Shown in pieces: positions 6,259-9,222 of a stretch of 9,222 nucleotides of DNA; the first letter of the stretch is position 1, and each line of letters begins with the position of its first letter. Source of the stretch: Streptosporangiaceae bacterium (GTDB lineage: Bacteria > Actinomycetota > Actinomycetes > Streptosporangiales > Streptosporangiaceae); NCBI GenBank assembly GCA_030040815.1, contig JASHSZ010000217.1, positions 1 to 9,222 on the forward strand, in the 5' to 3' direction. The position numbers were made by a program, and so were the translations under genes. The notes below the pieces were generated by a model that was not told where the DNA came from, ran no database searches, and saw only the letters and a list, made by a program, of their open reading frames with translations.

Positions 6259-6749
6259 TCCGGGCGCTCGCGGTCACCATCTCCACCCGCGCCGCGGCGA
6301 GGGCGTACCCGGACAGATCCGGGCCGGTGCTCGCCGACCTGCTGCGCGAGGCGCACTGCGAGGTCGATGGCCCCGTCGTCGTACCGGACGGCGCCGCGGT
6401 CGAACTGGCCCTGCGTGACGCTGTCGCGGCAGGTTATGACGTCGTGGTGACGACGGGCGGGACGGGCCTGAACCCGAACGACCTCACGCCCGAGATGACC
6501 CGCCTGGTACTCGACCGGGAAATTCCGGGCATCGGGGAGGCCATCCGCGCGGCTGGCGTGGCAGCCGGGGTTCCGGCCGCGGCGTTGTCCCGCGGCATCG
6601 CCGGCCAGGCCAGCAGCACCCTCATCGTGAACCTGCCCGGCTCCACCAGCGGCGTGCGGGACGGGATGGCGGTACTGAAGCTGATGCTCGAGCACGCTGT
6701 CGACCAGGCTCGCGGCGGCGACCACCCGCGGACCAATTCAGCACAATAG
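6255..6749 (+). CDS. mog: MogA/MoaB family molybdopterin adenylyltransferase
   Basis: Members of this family bind molybdopterin and transfer AMP to it from ATP, preparing it for Mo insertion by MoeA. The 164-residue protein is a single MoCF-binding domain: TISTRAAA...PDRSGP (8-24), [16 protein letters not shown] (61-76, the signature loop), the catalytic Asp 77 region DLTPEMTR (76-83), [11 protein letters not shown] (88-98) and [12 protein letters not shown] (126-137). In E. coli the catalytic enzyme is MogA and MoaB is a related protein of uncertain role; actinobacterial members are often labelled moaB or mog interchangeably. Here the position between moaC and the end of the moeA block supports a working adenylyltransferase. 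GAGG (6244-6247) lies 7 nt before the ATG, which overlaps the moaC stop. The last 15 residues are unconserved. Confidence 0.9.
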   Translation: MIRALAVTISTRAAARAYPDRSGPVLADLLREAHCEVDGPVVVPDGAAVELALRDAVAAGYDVVVTTGGTGLNPNDLTPEMTRLVLDREIPGIGEAIRAAGVAAGVPAAALSRGIAGQASSTLIVNLPGSTSGVRDGMAVLKLMLEHAVDQARGGDHPRTNSAQ

Positions 6750-6807
6750 GTACTGAGACGTCGTTACCCGATGGCGGAAGACCTTGGCTGCACGCGATGA
6801 TGGGGAC

Positions 6808-7467
6808 ATGGCACGAGCGCGCGGCTGGGTGACCCTCACCGAGTCCGGCCTCCTCGATGCCCCGGTGAGCCTTCGCCCGATCAGGGTCAAGGACGCCCCC
6901 ATCTGGCGCGAGACTCGGGTCCGGAACGCCGGCTGGCTGCGGCCGTGGGAGCCGACCAACCCGGAAACCCCGTTGTACCGGTCCAGCCTCGGACCGTACA
7001 TCGCCATGGCCAGGACCATGCGCCGCGAGGCCCGTCAGGGCCTGGCGCTGCCCTGGGTGGTGACCTACGACGGACAGTTCGCCGGTCAGCTCACGGTCGG
7101 CAGCATCGTCTGGGGATCCGCCCGCTCGGCGCAGGTCGGATACTGGGTCGACGAGGCCTTCGCGGGCCGCGGCGTGATCCCGACAGCCCTCGCGATGGCG
7201 CTTGACCAGTGCTTCTTCTCGGTAGGGCTGCACCGCGTCGAGGCGACCATCCGGCCGGAGAACATGGCCAGCCGCCGCGTGGTTGAGAAGCTGGGATTCC
7301 GGGAGGAGGGACTGCGCCGCCGCTGCCTGCATATCGACGGTGCCTGGCACGACCACATCTGCTACGCCCTGACCGCCGAGGACGTGCCGAATGGCCTGAT
7401 GCCACGGTGGCGGAGCATGATCGCAGCGGGCCGGCCCGGGCCGGCTCAGGCGGCCGGCCGCCGTTAG
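6808..7467 (+). CDS. rimJ: RimJ-type GNAT N-acetyltransferase
   Basis: This is a GCN5-related acetyltransferase of the RimJ/RimL subgroup, which transfers acetyl from acetyl-CoA to protein N-termini or small amines. In the 219-residue product, VSLRPIRVKDAPIWRETR (20-37) is the N-terminal strand-helix. VGYWVDEAFAGRGVIPTALAM (110-130) is motif A with the pyrophosphate-binding loop (AGRG). RVEATIRPENMASRRVVEKLGF (143-164) is motif B, with the conserved Asn 152. The C-terminal 25 residues are Arg/Ala/Pro-rich. The ATG at 6808 is preferred, with TGGGGA just upstream; a TTG at 6784 would add eight residues without similarity. It begins 58 bp after mog and corresponds in position to M. tuberculosis Rv0995. 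The true substrate is unknown; acetylation of ribosomal protein S5 is an annotation carried over from E. coli. Its fixed place between glp and glpR may reflect co-regulation rather than function. Confidence 0.9.
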   Translation: MARARGWVTLTESGLLDAPVSLRPIRVKDAPIWRETRVRNAGWLRPWEPTNPETPLYRSSLGPYIAMARTMRREARQGLALPWVVTYDGQFAGQLTVGSIVWGSARSAQVGYWVDEAFAGRGVIPTALAMALDQCFFSVGLHRVEATIRPENMASRRVVEKLGFREEGLRRRCLHIDGAWHDHICYALTAEDVPNGLMPRWRSMIAAGRPGPAQAAGRR

Positions 7468-7474
7468 GCGGCTG
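7455..7474 (+). terminator. GC-rich hairpin overlapping the rimJ stop codon
   Basis: An inverted repeat, gccgcc/ggcggc (7457-7462 with 7467-7472), encloses a 4-nt loop. It can be extended by one wobble and one GC pair to 7455-7474, and it covers the rimJ TAG (7465-7467). A perfect 16-bp palindrome lies 10 bp upstream (7430-7445). There is no T tract. This could terminate or slow transcription between rimJ and the membrane-protein gene, or simply reflect GC-rich coding sequence. Confidence 0.3.
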
Positions 7475-7616
7475 ATCTCGCGACACACCGGGCGGAGTGC
7501 TCGTCAACGCGGTCGCCGGCGTTTACCGTGCGTGACGTGATCACTGCCGATGTGCCACTGCGCGCTTTTTGCCCGAGGGCGTCGGCTGGCTCGCTCACGA
7601 CCGGATGGGCACGGCC

Positions 7617-8228
7617 GTGAGCAGCGTCTTCCTGTACGTCGCCATCGTCGCCATCTGGGCTTTCGTGCTGGTGCCGCGGTGGCTCCGCCGCCATCACCAC
7701 CAGCCCCGCAGCCTGGCGGACGCCGACGCGGCCGACGTACCGCCGGAAGACCGCGACGGAGCCTTTGACGATGGCGCGGCCAGGTTCACCGAGCATCCGG
7801 CTGACGAGGCCGAACCGGTCGTGCCGGCGGCGCGGGCAGGCCGCCCAGCGACGATGACCGCGCGGTCGCTCCCCCGCTCGCGCATGATGCAGGCTCGGCG
7901 GCGGCTGCTGATCATTCTCGGGCTCCTCCCCGCGGCCGCGGGCGCTGTCACGGCGCTCCGGCTGATCCCGTGGTGGACGTGCGTCGCGCCGACCGTGCTG
8001 CTGGTGTGCTACTTCCTCCTGCTGCGCACGGCCGCGCGCGCCGACGCGGAGCACGCCAGCCGCATGGCTGCACTGCACGCGCGCGAGGCACGGATCTATG
8101 CCGCAGCCCGCCGCCGGGTAGCAGCCGCGTCGGCGCCGGTCGCGCAGATCATCGACATCTCCAGCCGGGTCGGGGACCAGCTATACGACCAGTACGCTGA
8201 CGCGACCGTGCGCGCTGTGGGTGACTGA
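7617..8228 (+). CDS. glpR: Divisome membrane protein of the GlpR/SepX family
   Basis: This 203-residue membrane protein matches in layout the actinobacterial family that includes Corynebacterium GlpR, Streptomyces SepX and M. tuberculosis Rv0996. GlpR is described as the membrane receptor for the gephyrin-like Glp; SepX acts in Z-ring and cross-wall formation. An N-terminal helix (residues 4-20) ends in VLVPRWLRRHHH, a typical family start. An acidic, Pro/Ala-rich loop (32-80) follows, then two hydrophobic segments (97-115 and 118-137), a long Arg/Ala-rich helix with coiled-coil character (138-172), and a conserved-looking end, QIIDISSRVGDQLYDQYADATVRA (177-200). The GTG at 7617 is chosen for the GGATGGG 7 nt upstream and because the family starts directly before the first helix; ATG 7605 is an alternative. 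A 149-bp gap separates it from rimJ, and no clear promoter is seen there. Family placement rests on motif, topology and gene context; the middle loop looks short for a SepX. Confidence 0.8.
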   Translation: MSSVFLYVAIVAIWAFVLVPRWLRRHHHQPRSLADADAADVPPEDRDGAFDDGAARFTEHPADEAEPVVPAARAGRPATMTARSLPRSRMMQARRRLLIILGLLPAAAGAVTALRLIPWWTCVAPTVLLVCYFLLLRTAARADAEHASRMAALHAREARIYAAARRRVAAASAPVAQIIDISSRVGDQLYDQYADATVRAVGD

Positions 8229-8246
8229 TCTTTTTGCGCCAGCGGC

Positions 8247-8262
8247 AGGGACGGAGGGACGG
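8247..8262. repeat. 8-bp tandem duplication between convergent genes
   Basis: The sequence agggacgg occurs twice head to tail in the 68-bp gap between the GlpR-like stop (8228) and the stop of the MocR remnant (8297-8299). It is too short to assign a role and probably reflects slippage. Confidence 0.4.
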
Positions 8263-8296
8263 CCGCGCATGATGGCGGGCCCGTTCCCTTATGGGG

Positions 8297-8959
8297 TCAG
8301 TCGGTACGCCACGGGGGCTGATCCAGGCAATCAGCAAGGTCCGCGGCGAGCGCCGCCGACTCGGCGGCGGTCAGCGTCGCGATGCCGATCCGGATCCCCG
8401 GCGCGGTCGTGATCCGGAACCGCCCGCCAGGAGCGACTGCCCAGCCGCGGTCGAGCAGCGCGGACGTCGCACCGGGCTCGTCGGCGACGGGCACCCACAC
8501 CGCCATCCCGGAGCGCCCGGCGGCCGGTATGCCGACTGCGGCCAGGTCTGCGACAAGCCGGGTGCGGCGTCGCGCATAGGTCGTGCGGGCCTTCTTCAGC
8601 ATTCGGCCAACGGCCGGGTCCTGCCAGAGCTCGGCGACAGTTTCGTGCAGCAGGTTGCTGACCCAGCCCGGCCCGAGCGCCTGGCGGCCCCCGACGCGCG
8701 CACCGGTAACCGGGTCGCCGACCAGTACGGCAAGACGCAGGTCGGGGCCGAGCGTCTTGGAGACCGACCGGATCACCGCCCACTTACGGCGGCCCGCGGT
8801 GACCGCCCGTGCCGGAGCGCCTGCCACGTCTGCGGCGTGGTCGTCCTCGATGACCAGCGCGCCGGGCGCTGCGCTCAGCACGCTCGTGAGCCCGGCCGCC
8901 CGGTCGGAGTCCCACGCCGCGCCGGCTGGGCTCTGCGCCCTGGGCACGAAAACGACGGC
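8297..8959 (-). pseudogene. MocR-type aminotransferase-like regulator, C-terminal half only (N-terminus lost)
   Basis: MocR regulators join an N-terminal GntR winged-helix DNA-binding domain to a fold-type-I aminotransferase domain that senses PLP or its derivatives. Here only the last ~220 residues are present. They include VVFVPRAQSPAGAA, LVIEDDHAADVAG (PLP-anchoring Asp), IRSVSKTLGPDLRLA with the Schiff-base Lys encoded at 8756-8758, GPGWVSNLLHE and a normal C-terminal WVPVADEPG...RIGIATL end. Family members usually have about 440-480 residues. Upstream of the VVFVPRAQ motif (about 8930-8956) the frame stays open to 9136. However, those residues show no MocR similarity: the DNA there encodes a GNAT fragment on the other strand. 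No DNA-binding domain lies within the window. I therefore call it a 5'-truncated remnant. It has not picked up stops, so the loss may be recent, or a shortened protein could still be made. Confidence 0.8.
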
Positions 8960-9222
8960 GGAAGCCCTCAGGTACGTCGAGGTAGCCGCCGCAGCCAAGC
9001 AGGCTGGCAGCGCGGCGCCGTTCGCAGTGATCCGGCTCGCCGAAGAGACGGTCATCGGGTCGACCCGGCTGTGGGACCTGCACTGGTTCGACTGACCTGC
9101 GGACCATCCGCGACACGGCAGCGCCGACCCCGACACGTGCGAGATCGGCTATAGCTGGCTCGCGCACTCCGCTATACGGACCGGGGCCAACACCGACGTG
9201 AAGCGGCGCATGCTGACGTTCG
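8946..9222 (+). pseudogene. GNAT acetyltransferase remnant: N-terminus missing and in-frame TGA
   Basis: The plus-strand frame reads TTAEALRYVEVAAAAKQAG, then PFAVIRLAEETVIGSTRLWDLHWFD, then a TGA at 9093-9095. In the same frame it continues DTCEIGYSWLAHSAIRTGANTDVKRRMLTF to the window edge. This is the middle of a RimL-type GNAT enzyme. The GSTR strand, the EIGYSWL strand and the RTGANTxxK segment, which precedes the acetyl-CoA site, come in the expected order. The first ~65 residues expected in the family are absent, because the DNA to the left encodes the MocR remnant on the opposite strand. Two lesions, a 5' truncation and a nonsense codon, make a working enzyme unlikely, unless the TGA is a sequencing error. 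The C-terminus lies beyond the window. Confidence 0.75.

Noticed and set aside
5727..6725. 332-codon minus-strand frame opposite moaC and mog
   Set aside because: It lies fully across two well-supported, overlapping plus-strand genes and shows no family similarity; it is a GC-bias shadow.
8291..9154. Long plus-strand frame over the MocR remnant
   Set aside because: Arg/Gly/Pro-rich composition without motifs. The minus strand carries clear aminotransferase motifs (PLP Lys, IEDDH), and the GNAT signal on the plus strand is in a different frame.
8784..9167. Minus-strand frame crossing the MocR/GNAT join
   Set aside because: It has no motifs of either family, and its Arg/Gly-rich composition is typical of an out-of-frame reading.
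1..9222. CRISPR array, insertion sequence, phage or defence genes
   Set aside because: No regularly spaced repeats, transposase, integrase or known defence motif was seen. The only tandem repeats are the 25-bp pair at 3523-3572 and an 8-bp pair at 8247-8262.

Overview
The window is high-GC DNA from an actinobacterium. Its core gene order follows a chromosomal block known from Mycobacterium tuberculosis (Rv0991c to Rv0996: FmdB-like/Ruc, 5-formyl-THF cyclo-ligase, galU, moeA1, rimJ, membrane protein). Here moaC and a mog/moaB-type gene sit between moeA and rimJ. GTG and TTG starts, possible leaderless starts and a tRNA without encoded CCA also fit Actinomycetes. The genus cannot be fixed from this sequence alone.

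Layout. (a) 1-1088: accessory-looking plus-strand genes. These are the C-terminal end of a berberine-bridge-type FAD-linked oxidase, cut by the window edge, and a small SnoaL-like (NTF2-fold) protein. A strong 15-bp hairpin at 1123-1155 closes this part. (b) 1335-3517: a minus-strand group, read right to left: 5-formyltetrahydrofolate cyclo-ligase, a Ruc/FmdB-type zinc-ribbon protein with a serine-rich tail, an MTA-phosphorylase-family enzyme, and tRNA-Arg(CCU). (c) 3518-3575: a 58-bp divergent intergenic region filled almost completely by a 25-bp tandem repeat (22/25 identical). (d) 3576-7467: plus-strand galU, moeA (glp), moaC, moaB/mog and rimJ. The first four are joined by 1- to 4-nt overlaps and so look translationally coupled. 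(e) 7617-8228: a membrane protein matching the GlpR/SepX family, the proposed membrane receptor of the gephyrin-like MoeA paralogue Glp. (f) 8297-9222: the C-terminal part of a MocR-type aminotransferase-like regulator on the minus strand abuts the C-terminal part of a GNAT acetyltransferase on the plus strand. Both have lost their N-terminal parts at the same point, as a deletion across a divergent gene pair would produce. The GNAT remnant also has an in-frame TGA.

How it works together. GalU supplies UDP-glucose for envelope glycans. MoaC, Mog and MoeA are three steps of molybdenum-cofactor synthesis. In Corynebacterium the MoeA-like protein Glp also binds FtsZ and the membrane protein GlpR, linking it to the divisome and polar growth; the Streptomyces counterpart of GlpR is SepX. 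This window carries both partners, and its MoeA keeps the acidic residues expected of a working Mo-insertase. The locus is therefore a good candidate for a dual-use cofactor and cell-division module. The region's main oddities are the repeat-filled divergent promoter and the double-truncation scar at the right end.
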